Shown: positions 19,966 to 32,139, counted from the first letter of the stretch. The stretch: 64,000 nt of DNA from Erysipelotrichaceae bacterium (GCA_021770925.1 JAETPY010000003.1:1-64000), one strand, 5' to 3'. Numbers and translations: made by a program. The notes: generated by a model from the letters alone, not told the origin.

Positions 19966-20688
19966 ATGGAGAAGATTGAATTAGATGTACATACACATAC
20001 TTTAGCTAGTGGTCATGCTTATTCAACTATTAGCGAAATGGTAAATGAAGCTAAAAATAAACGGTTAAAATTACTTGGGATTGTTGAACATGATCAAGGC
20101 ATTCCAGGTACATGTAATCCGATATATTTTAAAAATCTTGGAGTTGTACCAAGAGAAATCAATGGAATAAAATTATTATTAGGTATTGAAATTAATATTC
20201 TTGATTATGATGGTAAATTAAGTATTGATGATGATTTATATAAGTATGTTGATTATTGTATGGCGGGAATTCATTTACAATGTTATCATGCGGGAACAAT
20301 TGAGCAAAATACAAAAGCAATAATTGAAACGATTAAAAATCCTTATATTAGTGTAATTGTTCATCCTGATGATGGAAATTGTCCTCTTGATTATCAGAAA
20401 ATTGTTTTGGCGGCTAAAAAATATCATACTTTATTAGAGGTTAATAATAATGCATTACGCAGTTCATCAAGACTAAATTCGCGTAATAATGTAATTGAGA
20501 TGCTTAAGTTATGTAAAGAATATCAAGTTAAGATTATTTTAGGTAGTGATGCTCATATTCATTTTGATATTATTAATTATGATCAAATTGAAAGTATTTT
20601 ACAGGAAATTGCTTTTCCTAAAGAATTAATTGTTAATTATGATATAAATAGTTTTTTAGAATATATTAAAGATAGTAAAAACAAGTGA
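19966..20688 (+). CDS. PHP-domain phosphatase (YcdX-like)
   Basis: ELDVHTHTLASGHAYSTI, VEHDQG, HPDDG, GSDAH metal-binding motifs. Confidence 0.88.
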   Translation: MEKIELDVHTHTLASGHAYSTISEMVNEAKNKRLKLLGIVEHDQGIPGTCNPIYFKNLGVVPREINGIKLLLGIEINILDYDGKLSIDDDLYKYVDYCMAGIHLQCYHAGTIEQNTKAIIETIKNPYISVIVHPDDGNCPLDYQKIVLAAKKYHTLLEVNNNALRSSSRLNSRNNVIEMLKLCKEYQVKIILGSDAHIHFDIINYDQIESILQEIAFPKELIVNYDINSFLEYIKDSKNK

Positions 20689-20715
20689 GATTTAAATTCT
20701 CACTTGTTTAATTTA
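20679..20715. terminator. Rho-independent terminator
   Basis: AAACAAGTGAGA-tttaaat-TCTCACTTGTTT, 12-bp perfect stem. Confidence 0.8.
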
Positions 20716-20777
20716 TTAAATTTATATTAAACTGTTTAATTCACATCAATCAATTCTTTTATTTATAAGACCCAGCC

Positions 20778-21029
20778 TTAGTGGGCCACCAATATAATTG
20801 GGGGTCTACGTTTCATATTTAGTCGATAATTCTTTTTTTCATTGATTTTAAGAATTAATGGAGTAATCTTAATATGAATTAAATTAATAAAATTCTTTTT
20901 TGGATAAATAAATTTATCTTCGATTGTATTGCTTTCATTCATTAATAAGCTATATATACTTAGTAATGTTTCACTTAAAACTAATAATGTATACAACATT
21001 AATACTGTAATTACATACATTTCATTCAT
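20778..21029 (-). CDS. Small putative membrane protein
   Basis: AAGGAG upstream of ATG (minus strand), hydrophobic N-terminus MNEMYVITVLMLYTLLVLSETLLSIYSLLM. Confidence 0.4.
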   Translation of the reverse strand: MNEMYVITVLMLYTLLVLSETLLSIYSLLMNESNTIEDKFIYPKKNFINLIHIKITPLILKINEKKNYRLNMKRRPPIILVAH

Positions 21030-21301
21030 ATTATCAACTCCTTTCTTCTAATCCTTTCCTCACTATTATAATAACATATATGCCATGAAAATGAAAGCGT
21101 TTCCAGATAAAAAATATTGATTTTTTCAATAAAAATTTATCTAGAAACAATATTTTAACGAATATTAAAAAATATATTATCAATCAAAGAATAAGCAGGT
21201 AGACTAGACTTTTATTGCAGCAAATATGTGAGGCTGTTATAATGTGGATACGAAGAAATAAGTATATTGTAAAATTGAAATTTATGAAGGAGACTTGTAT
21301 C

Positions 21302-21637
21302 ATGAATATTGGGTTTTGGATGTGCGTAGCTTTAGGTGTTTTATTTATGATTATAGGTTTGCCATTTGTTATATTTAAAGAAAAAGCGGCTAAATTTGTT
21401 TCTGGATTTAATACTTTATCTAAAGAAAAACAAAGATTGTATGACAAAGCTTATATTTCGCGAGATATGAGAAATCAGTGTTTTATTTGGGCTGTAATCA
21501 TGTTTATTGGGGCAGTACTGTCTTATTTTGTAACACCATATATGGCTATTCCTGCGTTCATTATTTGGTTAGTTGTATTCTTTAAACAGATCTATTTAGA
21601 TGTGGATAAAGCATTTGAAAAATATCTAATTAAATAA
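21302..21637 (+). CDS. DUF3784-like membrane protein
   Basis: MNIGFWMCVALGVLFMIIGLPFVIFKEKAAKFVSGFNTLSKEKQRLYDKAYISRDMRNQ. Confidence 0.65.
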   Translation: MNIGFWMCVALGVLFMIIGLPFVIFKEKAAKFVSGFNTLSKEKQRLYDKAYISRDMRNQCFIWAVIMFIGAVLSYFVTPYMAIPAFIIWLVVFFKQIYLDVDKAFEKYLIK

Positions 21638-22329
21638 ATTGGAATTTATAAAAATACTTGATGGATTTTCAAAAAATAGTGAATATTGATATAAGCAAAA
21701 TAGAATTCAATATTGTGTTTATATTTGAATATAAGTTGAGTAGCGCTGTATTATCTCCTTTCAGGGGAGGAATGATAGCGTTGTTATTATACTTTATAGT
21801 ATATACTGAAATGATATGTTTTTATTTTGAGCTTTAGTTTTTTATGAATTATAAAAGAATAGGTTATAATGAGTTCAATGAATAAAAAGGTGAAACAACA
21901 ATTTATTGGTTTAAAATAATATTAATGTGAAATAAATTGTTTATTTAAGAAGAACTGATGGCATTAATAAAAATGTTAGTACTGCTTTATAGTAGAAAAT
22001 TTATATTCTAATTAGATGGGATATATCATGGATGAGTATAGCAAAAAATCATTATGCAAAAGTTATAATAAAAGATGTTTTTGTTGTTTTTTTCTGGGGA
22101 ATGTTTTTATCTTTGTATAAAGGATCAAGTTCTAGTTTGACATTTTAATTTTTAGAATTATATCAAGGGTTGGTTGTGTTAAAATGGGTAAGTATTATTA
22201 AAAATATTATGCTTATGTAAATAATCTTAAATTATATAAAAATGTATTAAAATAAAAACATTAGATAAAATAACAATAAATTATTGACACTAATAAAAAA
22301 TAGTTATATGATTTTTATAAGAAAACCGA

Positions 22330-22585
22330 TGAAGTGGAGATAAAAATAGATCGTGCACTTACAGAGAGCTTGGATGGTGGAAACAAGCAGAACGCAGCCT
22401 ATTAAATGGACCACGGAGGGCAAAGTGAAAAGCAGCAGCTTAGTATTCTTTGACGTGAGACTTACGTAAGTAGTCATAGATGTGATAGCATCTACTAAGG
22501 GCACGAGTGTATCGTGAAACAAGGTGGCACCGCGGAATTTATCCGTCCTTGACAGAATTAATTTCTGTCGGGACGGTTTTTTATT
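22330..22585 (+). promoter_or_regulatory. T-box leader (tryptophan) upstream of trpE
   Basis: T-box core AAGGTGGCACCGCGG (22521-22535), terminator CCGTCCTTGACAG...CTGTCGGGACGG-TTTTTT; likely specifier TGG at 22407-22409 followed by ACC. Confidence 0.93.
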
Positions 22586-22604
22586 TAAGAAGGGGGAAAT
22601 AGAA

Positions 22605-24068
22605 ATGTATTATCCAACATTAGATCAAGTAAAAGAAATTGTAAAGGATGAAAAATATGATTTGGTTCCTGTCTGCAAAGAAATTTATGGTGACAGCATT
22701 ACACCGATTGAAGTTATGCGAATTTTAAAAAATTATAGTAAGCACTGTTATATGTTAGAAAGTGTGGATGATACAAAACGTTGGGGTCGCTATACTTTTA
22801 TAGGATATAAGCCAAAAAGTGAAATAACTTGTTTAAATAATGTTATGAATGTTGATGGTAAAGAGTTTAAAGTTGATCATCCAGGAATATATATAAAAGA
22901 ATTATTAAAACATTATCGAAGTCCTAAAATTACTGGTTTACCAACTTTTACAGGTGGTTTAGTAGGTTACTTTGCTTATGATTATTTTAAATATAGCGAA
23001 CCAGTATTAAATTTGAAAAATGATGATAAAGAAGGATTTAATGATGTTGATTTAATGTTATTTGATCAAGTTATCTGTTTTGATAATTATAAGCAGAAGA
23101 TTATTTTGATTGTAAATGTCAAAGTTAAAGATCTTGATGATAGTTATCAAAAAGCTGTTTTTAAGCTTGATGAACTTCATGAATTAATTACAAAAGGAAT
23201 AAAGGCAGGAGTTGAGCCGCTAAAGTTAAAGGGACAATTTAATCCTTTATTTAGTCAAGATGAGTATTGTTTGATGGTAAATAAAGCCAAGCAATATATT
23301 AAAGAAGGAGATATTTTTCAAATTGTTTTATCAAATCATTTGGAGGCAGAGGCTTCTGGTAGTTTATTTGACACATATCGAGTTTTAAGAACTATGAATC
23401 CTTCTCCTTATATGTTTTATTTTTCTAGTAATAATCAGGAGATTGCGGGAGCATCACCAGAAACTTTAGTAAAGCTTGAAGATAAAACTTTATATACTTA
23501 TCCTTTAGCGGGGACACGACCAAGAGGTAAAGATGAAAGTGAAGATAGACGATTGGAAGCTGAGTTATTAGCAGACCAAAAAGAACTGGCTGAACATAAT
23601 ATGCTGGTAGATTTAGGAAGGAATGATATTGGCCGGATTGCAAAGTTTGGTAGTGTTAGTGTAGAAAAATATTTGGAAATCTTAAGATTTTCACATGTTA
23701 TGCACATTGGTTCTACGGTATCTGGAACGATTTTAGATAATTTAGAAGCTATTGATGCTATCGATGCTTTACTTCCAGCAGGTACTTTATCAGGAGCACC
23801 CAAGATTAGGGCTTGTCAAATTATTAATGAATTAGAAAATGATCGTCGTGGTATCTATGGTGGAGCTGTTGGATACATTGATTTTACTGGAAATTTAGAT
23901 ACTTGTATTGCCATTCGTTTGGCTTATAAAAAGAATAATAAAGTTCATGTTCGCAGTGGTGCTGGAATCGTATATGATAGTGTACCGGAAAATGAATATC
24001 AGGAATGCTTAAATAAGGCAAAAGCTGTTATTAAAGCATTAATGATAGCAGATGGAGGAATAGAATAA
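22605..24068 (+). CDS. trpE: Anthranilate synthase component I
   Basis: DIFQIVLSNHLE, AGASPETLVKLE, YPLAGTRPRG, GTLSGAPKIRA. ORF-track start at 22524 lies inside the T-box; ATG 22605 with AGGGGG is preferred. Confidence 0.95.
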   Translation: MYYPTLDQVKEIVKDEKYDLVPVCKEIYGDSITPIEVMRILKNYSKHCYMLESVDDTKRWGRYTFIGYKPKSEITCLNNVMNVDGKEFKVDHPGIYIKELLKHYRSPKITGLPTFTGGLVGYFAYDYFKYSEPVLNLKNDDKEGFNDVDLMLFDQVICFDNYKQKIILIVNVKVKDLDDSYQKAVFKLDELHELITKGIKAGVEPLKLKGQFNPLFSQDEYCLMVNKAKQYIKEGDIFQIVLSNHLEAEASGSLFDTYRVLRTMNPSPYMFYFSSNNQEIAGASPETLVKLEDKTLYTYPLAGTRPRGKDESEDRRLEAELLADQKELAEHNMLVDLGRNDIGRIAKFGSVSVEKYLEILRFSHVMHIGSTVSGTILDNLEAIDAIDALLPAGTLSGAPKIRACQIINELENDRRGIYGGAVGYIDFTGNLDTCIAIRLAYKKNNKVHVRSGAGIVYDSVPENEYQECLNKAKAVIKALMIADGGIE

Positions 24069-24643
24069 TGATATTATTAATTGATAATTATGATAGTTTT
24101 GCTTATAATCTGTATCAATTAATCGGATCAATTAATGAAAAAATTAGAGTAATTCGTAATGATGAAATGACAGTTGATCAGATTGAAAGATTGAATCCAG
24201 ATGCAATTATTATTTCTCCAGGGCCAGGAAAACCGAGTGAAGCTGGCAATATAGAACGAGTAGTCAAATATTTTTATAATAAAAAACCAATCTTGGGCGT
24301 ATGTTTAGGACATCAGGCTATTTGTGAGGCTTTTGGTAGTACAATTACTTATGCTAAAGAATTAATGCATGGCAAAAGTTCGATAATCGAGGTAACTGAT
24401 GATGAGATTTTTAAGGGGGTTGAAAAAAATACAAGAGTTGCAAGATATCATTCTTTAGCAGTAAAAAAAGATACTTTAGCTAAAGAATTAAAAATTATTG
24501 CATTAGGTGATGATGATGAGGTTATGGCAGTTAGACATCAGGATTATCCAGTTTATGGATTTCAGTTTCATCCAGAATCAATTTTAACTAGCCAGGGTAA
24601 ATTAATGATAAAAAATTTCTTGGGGGTAAATGAAAATGATTAA
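24068..24643 (+). CDS. trpG: Anthranilate synthase component II (glutamine amidotransferase)
   Basis: [37 protein letters not shown]. Confidence 0.95.
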   Translation: MILLIDNYDSFAYNLYQLIGSINEKIRVIRNDEMTVDQIERLNPDAIIISPGPGKPSEAGNIERVVKYFYNKKPILGVCLGHQAICEAFGSTITYAKELMHGKSSIIEVTDDEIFKGVEKNTRVARYHSLAVKKDTLAKELKIIALGDDDEVMAVRHQDYPVYGFQFHPESILTSQGKLMIKNFLGVNEND

Positions 24644-25667
24644 AGAAGCGATTATTAAATTATCAAAAAAAGTTGATTTAACTAAAGAAGAAGCTTATGA
24701 ATGTATGAATGAAATTATGAATGGTGAAGCTAGTGAAATTCAGATGAGTAGTTATTTAACGGCTTTAAGTTTAAAAGGAGAAACGATTGAGGAAATTACG
24801 GGAAGTGCTGCGGGAATGCGTGAACACTGTATAAAGTTATTAAATGATGAGGATGTTTTAGAAATCGTTGGAACTGGTGGAGATGGTTCTAATTCATTCA
24901 ATATTTCAACAACATCATCAATTGTAATTGCTGCTAGCGGCATAAAAGTAGCTAAACATGGTAATCGAGCAGCTAGCTCTAAATGTGGAGCTGCTGATGT
25001 TTTAGAAAAATTAGGTGTAAAAATTGATGTATCTCCTAAAAAAAGTGCTACAATATTGAACAAGATTAATATCTGCTTCTTATTTGCCCAAAATTACCAT
25101 ATTGCGATGAGATATGTTGCGCCAGTAAGACGAGAGTTAGGAATTAGAACAGTATTTAATATTCTAGGGCCTTTGACTAATCCAGCGGGAGCTAGTAAAC
25201 AGGTAATGGGTGTGTATGATGAGACATTAGTCGAACCATTGGCTAAAGTTTTAAGCAATTTAGGTGTAAAACGGGCTATGGTAGTATATGGACAGGATTG
25301 TTTAGATGAGATTTCCCTTTCTGCTCCAACTAGTGTTTGTGAAGTAAAAGATGGTACGTATACAAGTTATACGATTACACCAGAACAGTTTGGATTTAAA
25401 CGTTGTACAAAAGAGGATCTAGCTGGTGGTGATCCTGAATATAATGCTAAGATCACTCGTGAAATCTTTGATGGTAAAAAGGGTCCTAAGCGTGATGCCG
25501 TATTATTAAATGCAGGAGCTGCTATTTATATTGCTGGATGTAGTGAAACAATACAAGAAGGGATTGATTTAGCAGCAAAAATAATTGATGAGGGAAAAGC
25601 TTTAGCTAAACTCGAACAGTTCATAGAAGAAACTAATAGACAAAGGAGTTATGAAAATGATTATTGA
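24636..25667 (+). CDS. trpD: Anthranilate phosphoribosyltransferase
   Basis: [36 protein letters not shown]. Confidence 0.96.
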   Translation: MIKEAIIKLSKKVDLTKEEAYECMNEIMNGEASEIQMSSYLTALSLKGETIEEITGSAAGMREHCIKLLNDEDVLEIVGTGGDGSNSFNISTTSSIVIAASGIKVAKHGNRAASSKCGAADVLEKLGVKIDVSPKKSATILNKINICFLFAQNYHIAMRYVAPVRRELGIRTVFNILGPLTNPAGASKQVMGVYDETLVEPLAKVLSNLGVKRAMVVYGQDCLDEISLSAPTSVCEVKDGTYTSYTITPEQFGFKRCTKEDLAGGDPEYNAKITREIFDGKKGPKRDAVLLNAGAAIYIAGCSETIQEGIDLAAKIIDEGKALAKLEQFIEETNRQRSYENDY

Positions 25668-26457
25668 TGATATTGTTGAAAGAACTAAAGAAAGAGTTGC
25701 TGAAAATAAGAAAAGAAATTCAATTGATAAATTAGCAAAACTTGCTTTTGATAAACCGATTAGTAAAGAATATCCTTTTGAAAAAGCTTTACGTAAACCA
25801 GGAATGTCTTATATTATGGAAGTGAAAAGGGCATCACCTTCAAAAGGCGTAATCACACAAAATTTTGATTATAAGACAATTGCTAAAGAATATGAAGAGA
25901 TTGGAGCAGCAGCTGTTTCTGTTTTGACAGAACCTGACTTTTTTAAAGGGGATGATGATTTTTTAGCTGAAATCGCAAAAATTGTTAAAATACCAGTTTT
26001 AAGAAAAGATTTTGTTGTTGATGAATATATGATTTATGAAGCTAAATTATTAGGTGCTGATGCAGTATTGTTGATATGCAGTGTCTTAGATGAAATAACT
26101 TTAATGCGTTGTTTAAATTTGGCTGAGCGCTTAGGTATGAGTGCTTTAGTTGAAGCTCATAGTTCAATGCAGGTAAAAAAAGCATTAAGAGTAGGAGCTA
26201 AGATCATAGGTGTTAATAATCGTGATTTAAGAAATTTTCAGGTAGATATGAAAAATAGTATTGAACTACGTTCAATGGTACCTAATGATATTGTTTTTGT
26301 TTCTGAAAGCGGCATTAAAACATATGATGATATCAAGGTTTTAGAAGAAAATGAAGTTGATGCGGTTTTAGTTGGAGAATTGCTGATGCGTAGTCATGAT
26401 AAACGAAAGACTTTTGAAATTTTGCGGGGATTAAGAAAACCAGATCATGAAAATTAA
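25657..26457 (+). CDS. trpC: Indole-3-glycerol phosphate synthase
   Basis: [42 protein letters not shown]. Confidence 0.96.
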   Translation: MIIDDIVERTKERVAENKKRNSIDKLAKLAFDKPISKEYPFEKALRKPGMSYIMEVKRASPSKGVITQNFDYKTIAKEYEEIGAAAVSVLTEPDFFKGDDDFLAEIAKIVKIPVLRKDFVVDEYMIYEAKLLGADAVLLICSVLDEITLMRCLNLAERLGMSALVEAHSSMQVKKALRVGAKIIGVNNRDLRNFQVDMKNSIELRSMVPNDIVFVSESGIKTYDDIKVLEENEVDAVLVGELLMRSHDKRKTFEILRGLRKPDHEN

Positions 26458-27043
26458 GATTTGTGGGTTGTTTCGAAGTGATGATATTGATTATGTAAAT
26501 GAAGCTAAACCTGACTATGCTGGATTTGTTTTTGCAAAAAGTAATCGGCAGATAAATTTTGATCAGGCACAACAGTTAAAATCAAAGTTAGATAAACAAA
26601 TAAAAGCAGTAGGTGTTTTTGTTGATAGTCCAATTGAAAATATCGTAGAATTAGTGAATAAAGAAATAATTGAAATAGTTCAGCTTCATGGCAGTGAAAA
26701 TAATATATATATAAAACAGTTAAAACAATTTATTGATGTTCCTATTATCAAAGCAATTAAAGTTAACTGCTCTAGTGATTTAGATAATCTAAATTATAAT
26801 GCTGATTATTATTTATTAGATAATAAAATTAGTGGTAGTGGTGAAAGCTTTGACTGGTCGTTGATCAAACAATTAGACAAGCCCTTTTTTCTAGCAGGAG
26901 GAATTGGTTTAACTAATTTAAACGACGCTTTAAAAATAAAATGTTTTAGTTTGGATGTCAGCAGTGGAGTGGAAACTAATGGCATTAAAGATCGTAATAA
27001 AATTATCGAAATAGTAAGGAGAGTTAGAAATGGCGACAGGTAG
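26447..27043 (+). CDS. trpF: Phosphoribosylanthranilate isomerase
   Basis: [32 protein letters not shown]. Confidence 0.95.
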   Translation: MKIKICGLFRSDDIDYVNEAKPDYAGFVFAKSNRQINFDQAQQLKSKLDKQIKAVGVFVDSPIENIVELVNKEIIEIVQLHGSENNIYIKQLKQFIDVPIIKAIKVNCSSDLDNLNYNADYYLLDNKISGSGESFDWSLIKQLDKPFFLAGGIGLTNLNDALKIKCFSLDVSSGVETNGIKDRNKIIEIVRRVRNGDR

Positions 27044-28214
27044 ATATGGAATACATGGGGGTCAATATATTCCAGAAACATTGATGAATGAGATCCATAA
27101 TGTAGAAAAAGCATATGAATTTTATAAAAATGATCCTGAATTTAATCAGGAACTTGATAAATTATTAAAAGAATACGCAGGGAGACCGTCACTTTTATAT
27201 TATGCTAAAAAAATGACCGAAGATATAGGTGGGGCTAAGGTTTATTTAAAACGTGAAGATTTAAATCATACGGGGTCACATAAAATTAATAATGTATTAG
27301 GACAAGTATTGATGGCTAAAAAAATGGGGAAAACACGAGTTATTGCGGAAACTGGAGCTGGACAGCATGGGGTAGCTACAGCAACAGCAGCAGCTCTTTT
27401 AGGACTTGAGTGTGAAATCTTTATGGGGAAAGAAGACACTGATCGTCAGGCTTTAAATGTTTATCGAATGGAGCTTTTGGGAGCTAAAGTTCATAGTGTA
27501 ACTAGTGGAACGATGACTTTAAAAGATGCTGTTAATGAAACGATGCGGGAATGGACTAAGCGGATTGATGATACATTATATGTTTTAGGTTCTGTTATGG
27601 GACCTCATCCTTTTCCTATGATTGTAAGAGATTTTCAAAGTATTATTTCTAAAGAAGCAAGAGCCCAGATTTTAGAATATGAAGGTAAATTACCAGCGGC
27701 TGTTATGGCTTGTGTTGGCGGTGGCAGCAATGCAATGGGAATGTTCTATAATTTTATTAACGATTCTTCTGTCCAGTTAATAGGGTGTGAAGCGGCTGGT
27801 AAGGGGGTTGATACAGCTTTAACAGCTGCAACAATTAATACGGGAACATTGGGTGTATTTCATGGGATGAAGTCGTATTTTTGCCAGGATGAATATGGTC
27901 AGATTGCTCCAGTCTATTCAATTTCAGCAGGTTTAGATTATCCTGGAATTGGACCAGAGCATGCACATTTACATGATCTTGGCAGGGCAAAATATGTGCC
28001 TGTAACTGATGATGAAGCTGTATCTGCTTTTGAATATTTAGCTAGAACAGAGGGAATTATTTGTGCAATTGAAAGTGCTCATGCTGTAGCTTATGCTCGT
28101 AAAATTGTTCCAACCATGAAAAAGGATGATGTTGTTATTATTTGTTTATCAGGGCGTGGCGATAAAGATGTAGCTGCCATTGCAAGATATCAGGGGGTAA
28201 ATGTACATGAATAG
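27030..28214 (+). CDS. trpB: Tryptophan synthase beta chain
   Basis: [50 protein letters not shown]. Confidence 0.97.
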   Translation: MATGRYGIHGGQYIPETLMNEIHNVEKAYEFYKNDPEFNQELDKLLKEYAGRPSLLYYAKKMTEDIGGAKVYLKREDLNHTGSHKINNVLGQVLMAKKMGKTRVIAETGAGQHGVATATAAALLGLECEIFMGKEDTDRQALNVYRMELLGAKVHSVTSGTMTLKDAVNETMREWTKRIDDTLYVLGSVMGPHPFPMIVRDFQSIISKEARAQILEYEGKLPAAVMACVGGGSNAMGMFYNFINDSSVQLIGCEAAGKGVDTALTAATINTGTLGVFHGMKSYFCQDEYGQIAPVYSISAGLDYPGIGPEHAHLHDLGRAKYVPVTDDEAVSAFEYLARTEGIICAIESAHAVAYARKIVPTMKKDDVVIICLSGRGDKDVAAIARYQGVNVHE

Positions 28215-28974
28215 AATTAGTAAAGCATTTAAAGATAAAAAGGCATTTATTGGTTTTTTAACAGCTGGAGATCCATGTCTTGAAAAAACTGTTGAATATA
28301 TTTTAGAGATGGAAAAAGCAGGTGCTTCTTTAATCGAAATTGGTATTCCTTTTAGTGACCCAATTGCTGAAGGTCCAGTTATCCAGGAAGCTAATATTAG
28401 AGCTTTAACAAATAATATGACGAGTGATAAAGTATTTGAAATTGTTAAAGAAGTTAGAAAGGTTTCTAATATTGCTCTATGTTTAATGACATATTTAAAT
28501 CCAGTATTTCATTATGGCTATGACAGTTTCTTTAAAAAATGTCAGGAAGTTGGAATTGATGGTATTATTATTCCTGATTGTCCTTTTGAAGAAAGTAAAG
28601 AGGTTAGTGACATTTGCCATAAATATGATGTTATTTTAATTTCGATGATTGCCCCAACATCTAAAGAAAGAACATTAGAAATTGCAAAACAAGCAAAAGG
28701 ATTCATTTATCTTGTTTCTTCAATGGGAGTAACTGGTATACGCAATGAAATTATTACTGATATTGAAGGAATCATAGAACTGATTAAATCTGTAACGGAT
28801 ACACCAGTAGCTGTTGGTTTTGGAATTAATAACCAGGAGCAGGTCAAACATTTTGCAGCAATTTCTGATGGAGTAATTGTAGGCAGCGCAATTGTTAATA
28901 TCATCAAGGAAAATGGATATGATGCTAATAAACCACTACATGATTATGTAAAATCACTAACTGATGTTATGTAA
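28207..28974 (+). CDS. trpA: Tryptophan synthase alpha chain
   Basis: [43 protein letters not shown]. Confidence 0.96.
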   Translation: MNRISKAFKDKKAFIGFLTAGDPCLEKTVEYILEMEKAGASLIEIGIPFSDPIAEGPVIQEANIRALTNNMTSDKVFEIVKEVRKVSNIALCLMTYLNPVFHYGYDSFFKKCQEVGIDGIIIPDCPFEESKEVSDICHKYDVILISMIAPTSKERTLEIAKQAKGFIYLVSSMGVTGIRNEIITDIEGIIELIKSVTDTPVAVGFGINNQEQVKHFAAISDGVIVGSAIVNIIKENGYDANKPLHDYVKSLTDVM

Positions 28975-29010
28975 AAAGACTAGTTGTTATAAGACTTCTA
29001 GTTTTTTTAC
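28973..29010 (+). terminator. trp operon terminator
   Basis: AAAGACTAG-ttgttataaga-CTTCTAGTTTTTTT hairpin with T-run. Confidence 0.65.
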
Positions 29011-29155
29011 TATTTTATAAAGGTAATTAAACAAACCGAATGACAAATTTCATAATAAATAATAGATAAAATAATGTTGTAGTTATACCTGCTTTAATTT
29101 TGATGATATTTTACATAAAAAATGTAAAAAGAACTTACTAGTGAAAGGAGATACA

Positions 29156-29683
29156 ATGAAAAAAATTATAAAATTATTTATTATTTTAATAATAATAACT
29201 GGCTGTACATCATCGAATACAGCAGCTGAATTAACTTTAATACATAATAACGGAGTTTTAGAAAATAGGGATGAAGATAAACAAATATTGGTTCTTTATT
29301 ATGATTCTAATAATATGCTTGATAAGTTAAATAAAATGATTCAAAAAAAGATGGCAGTGGATTTGTATGAGATAGGAACTGTTGATGATATATCATTAGA
29401 AAAATATGACCTGATTTTAATTGGTAGTATTGCTCATAATGATTATCCTTCTTTAGAATTACAACAATTTTTAATTCAATATGACTTTAATGGTAAAGAT
29501 GTATCATTTTATTGGATTGATAGAGATGATTATGAGGAATATGAAAAAAATATTAGTACTTATGTCAATAAAGCTAAAATATTGCCCAGCTTAGTTTTGA
29601 ATAGTGATGAAGTTTCAAAGATAGAACTGGTTAGTGATTTATTAGATGGATGGTTAACTTCTGTTTATACACCAGTTAATTAA
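29156..29683 (+). CDS. Lipoprotein with flavodoxin-like domain
   Basis: Lipobox IITGC; ILVLYYDSNNMLDKL...DLILIGSIAHNDYPSLELQQFL flavodoxin-like; AAAGGAGA RBS. Confidence 0.5.
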   Translation: MKKIIKLFIILIIITGCTSSNTAAELTLIHNNGVLENRDEDKQILVLYYDSNNMLDKLNKMIQKKMAVDLYEIGTVDDISLEKYDLILIGSIAHNDYPSLELQQFLIQYDFNGKDVSFYWIDRDDYEEYEKNISTYVNKAKILPSLVLNSDEVSKIELVSDLLDGWLTSVYTPVN

Positions 29684-29762
29684 AAAGATTGACTGATTAT
29701 TTGCTGTATAATTAATTAATATGTTATTATGTGACTATATAATAATTGATCTAGGGGGCATT

Positions 29763-30248
29763 ATGAAAGAATATCATTTAATTGAGCCAGTATACAATAA
29801 AGAATCACAAATATTAATTTTAGGGTCATTTCCTTCGGTAAAATCAAGAGCAGGTAATTTTTTTTATCATCATCCTCAAAATCGTTTTTGGAAAATTTTA
29901 GCTAATATATATAGTCAGGAACAATTAGAAACGATTTCTCAAAAGAAACAGTTTTTATTAGAACATAAAATTGCTCTTTGGGATGTAATTGCTAGTTGTC
30001 AAATAACAGGATCTAGTGATAGCAGTATCAAAGATGTAACAGTTAATGATTTAAAAAAAATTATTAATGAAAGCAGGATAATTCATATTTATACAAATGG
30101 AAACTTAGCAGATAAGTTATATCATAAATATTTTGATGATAAAATTAACTTGCCAGTAACTAAACTTCCATCTTCTTCACCAGCTAACGCAGGTTATTCA
30201 TTAGAAAAGCTGATTGGTTATTGGAAAATTATTAAAAATATAGAATAA
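29763..30248 (+). CDS. DNA-deoxyinosine glycosylase (UDG superfamily)
   Basis: ILILGSFPSVKSR...FFYHHPQNRFWKIL, LWDVIASC, LPSSSPANAGYS. Confidence 0.85.
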   Translation: MKEYHLIEPVYNKESQILILGSFPSVKSRAGNFFYHHPQNRFWKILANIYSQEQLETISQKKQFLLEHKIALWDVIASCQITGSSDSSIKDVTVNDLKKIINESRIIHIYTNGNLADKLYHKYFDDKINLPVTKLPSSSPANAGYSLEKLIGYWKIIKNIE

Positions 30249-30517
30249 TAGTTTTAAGCTAAGAGGCAAGAAAAGCTAATTATAGTTATTAGCTTTTTAT
30301 TTATCATAACTATTAAGGAAAATATATGTCCAGGCAATTAAAGTTGGAAAACACTTAAAACTCATTTCCTTAAATAAAGCAATAGTTTCTTTATATTTCC
30401 ATATTTTGTTTACCTTTATTTTATGTTATTATCATACTATGATAAATAGATTAAAGTTATTGTTATTTTAAATCTTGAAATACTATTTGTAAAAATGATT
30501 TTAAATGGGGTGGTAAT

Positions 30518-31840
30518 ATGGAAACAGATCTTACAAAAGGGAATATAACAAAATCATTATTATTATTTTCATTACCAATGATTTTTGGAAATCTATTACA
30601 ACAGCTGTATAATGTAGTAGATACATTTATTGTTGGTAAATATATAGGTTGGGATGCTTTAGCAGCTGTTGGGTCTTCATTTACATTAATGACTTTTTTG
30701 ACTTCGATTATTTTAGGTTTATGTATGGGAAGCGGTATTTTATTTTCAATGTTATATGGAGCTAAACAGACAGATAAAATGAAAGTATCTTTTTTTGTTT
30801 CCTTTATAGCTGTAGGAATTATTACTTTATTATTAGAAGTAATTTGTATATTTGCAATTCATCCTATTTTGACTTTTATGAATATTCCTAAAGATATATA
30901 TCAAATAACATATGATTATTTAATTATTATATTTATCGGACTTATATTTACATTTATTTATAATTATTTTGCTTCATTGCTAAGGGCGTTAGGAAATTCT
31001 AAAATACCGTTATTATTTCTAGCGATTGCATCAATCATTAATATTGTTTTAGATATCTTTTTTATTGTAAATGTCAATATGAAAGTATCCGGTGCAGCTC
31101 TGGCGACATTACTTGCACAAATTTTTAGTGCTTTAGGAATCATGTTATATGTTTTTGTCTTGAAAAAAGAACTTTTGCCTCAAAAACAGCATTGCCATTT
31201 TGATTATGATATTTTTAAAAAAATTAAAGATTATTCATTGTTAACATGTATTCAGCAGTCAGTAATGAACTTTGGTATTTTAATGATTCAAGGATTAGTA
31301 AACAGTTTTGGGATAATAACGATGTCTGCTTTTGCAGCGGCTGTTAAAATTGATTCGTTTGCTTATATGCCGGTTCAAGATTTTGGTAATGCATTTTCAA
31401 CATTTATTGCTCAAAATAAAGGTGCAGATTTACAAGATAGAATAAAAAAAGGATTAAAAGCAGCAATCAAAGCAGCAGTAATTTTTTGTTTAATTATCTC
31501 TTTTTTAGTTTTTGTTTTTGCAGATAAGTTAATGATGATATTTATTGATGCATCTAAAGCAGAAATAATTAAACAAGGAGTTGCATATCTTAGAATAGAA
31601 GGTGCTTGTTATTTAGGAATTGGCTGTTTATTTTTACTGTATGGATATTATCGTGGTGTTGGTAAACCAGGTATATCGGTTGTATTGACAGTAGTATCTT
31701 TAGGTACTAGGGTTCTATTTGCATATTTATTAGCACCACTATTTGGGACGATAGCAATCTGGTGGTCGATACCAATCGGCTGGTTTTTAGCTGATATGAT
31801 AGGAATTATTTATGGTATAAAAAAAGAAGGCTGGTTATAA
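30518..31840 (+). CDS. MATE family efflux transporter
   Basis: 12-TM; LFSLPMIFGNLLQQLYNVVDTFIVGKYIG. Confidence 0.93.
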   Translation: METDLTKGNITKSLLLFSLPMIFGNLLQQLYNVVDTFIVGKYIGWDALAAVGSSFTLMTFLTSIILGLCMGSGILFSMLYGAKQTDKMKVSFFVSFIAVGIITLLLEVICIFAIHPILTFMNIPKDIYQITYDYLIIIFIGLIFTFIYNYFASLLRALGNSKIPLLFLAIASIINIVLDIFFIVNVNMKVSGAALATLLAQIFSALGIMLYVFVLKKELLPQKQHCHFDYDIFKKIKDYSLLTCIQQSVMNFGILMIQGLVNSFGIITMSAFAAAVKIDSFAYMPVQDFGNAFSTFIAQNKGADLQDRIKKGLKAAIKAAVIFCLIISFLVFVFADKLMMIFIDASKAEIIKQGVAYLRIEGACYLGIGCLFLLYGYYRGVGKPGISVVLTVVSLGTRVLFAYLLAPLFGTIAIWWSIPIGWFLADMIGIIYGIKKEGWL

Positions 31841-31885
31841 AATATCGAGAAAAGTATCGTTTACTTTCTCGATATTTTATATTCA
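31839..31885 (+). terminator. Rho-independent terminator after MATE gene
   Basis: AAAATATCGAGAAA-N12-TTTCTCGATATTTT perfect 14-bp stem. Confidence 0.85.
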
Positions 31886-31963
31886 AAGAAACAGTTTTAA
31901 GAATTTTGTTATTTTAGTAACTGATCATATAATAAAATTACTGTTATAAATATAATATTGTTA

Positions 31964-31992
31964 TTGACACATAACATTTATAAAGTTATAAT
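31964..31992 (+). promoter_or_regulatory. Sigma-A promoter in copy A
   Basis: TTGACA, 17-nt spacer, TATAAT. Confidence 0.8.
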
Positions 31993-32139
31993 TTAAGTAT
32001 AAAAGAAATAAAAAATTTTATATAATAATAAAATTTAAAGAGTTTAATAAATTAGAAATATAAATTAATAACAGAAATTAAAAGCAATTCAACAATCAAT
32101 TAGATGGGTTAGGAGGGAAGACTTTTATATCGCGATTGT

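Noticed and set aside
21735-21785. Imperfect hairpin AGCGCTGTATTATCTCC...GGGGAGGAATGATAGCG
   Set aside because: Pairing is imperfect and no promoter/terminator context was found; too weak to call an ncRNA.
22021-22120. Short Cys-rich ORF MDEYSKKSLCKSYNKRCFCCFFLGNVFIFV
   Set aside because: No RBS, no maturase nearby; the surrounding sequence looks degenerate.
22304-22522. Minus-strand 72-aa ORF
   Set aside because: Lies opposite the Trp T-box leader.
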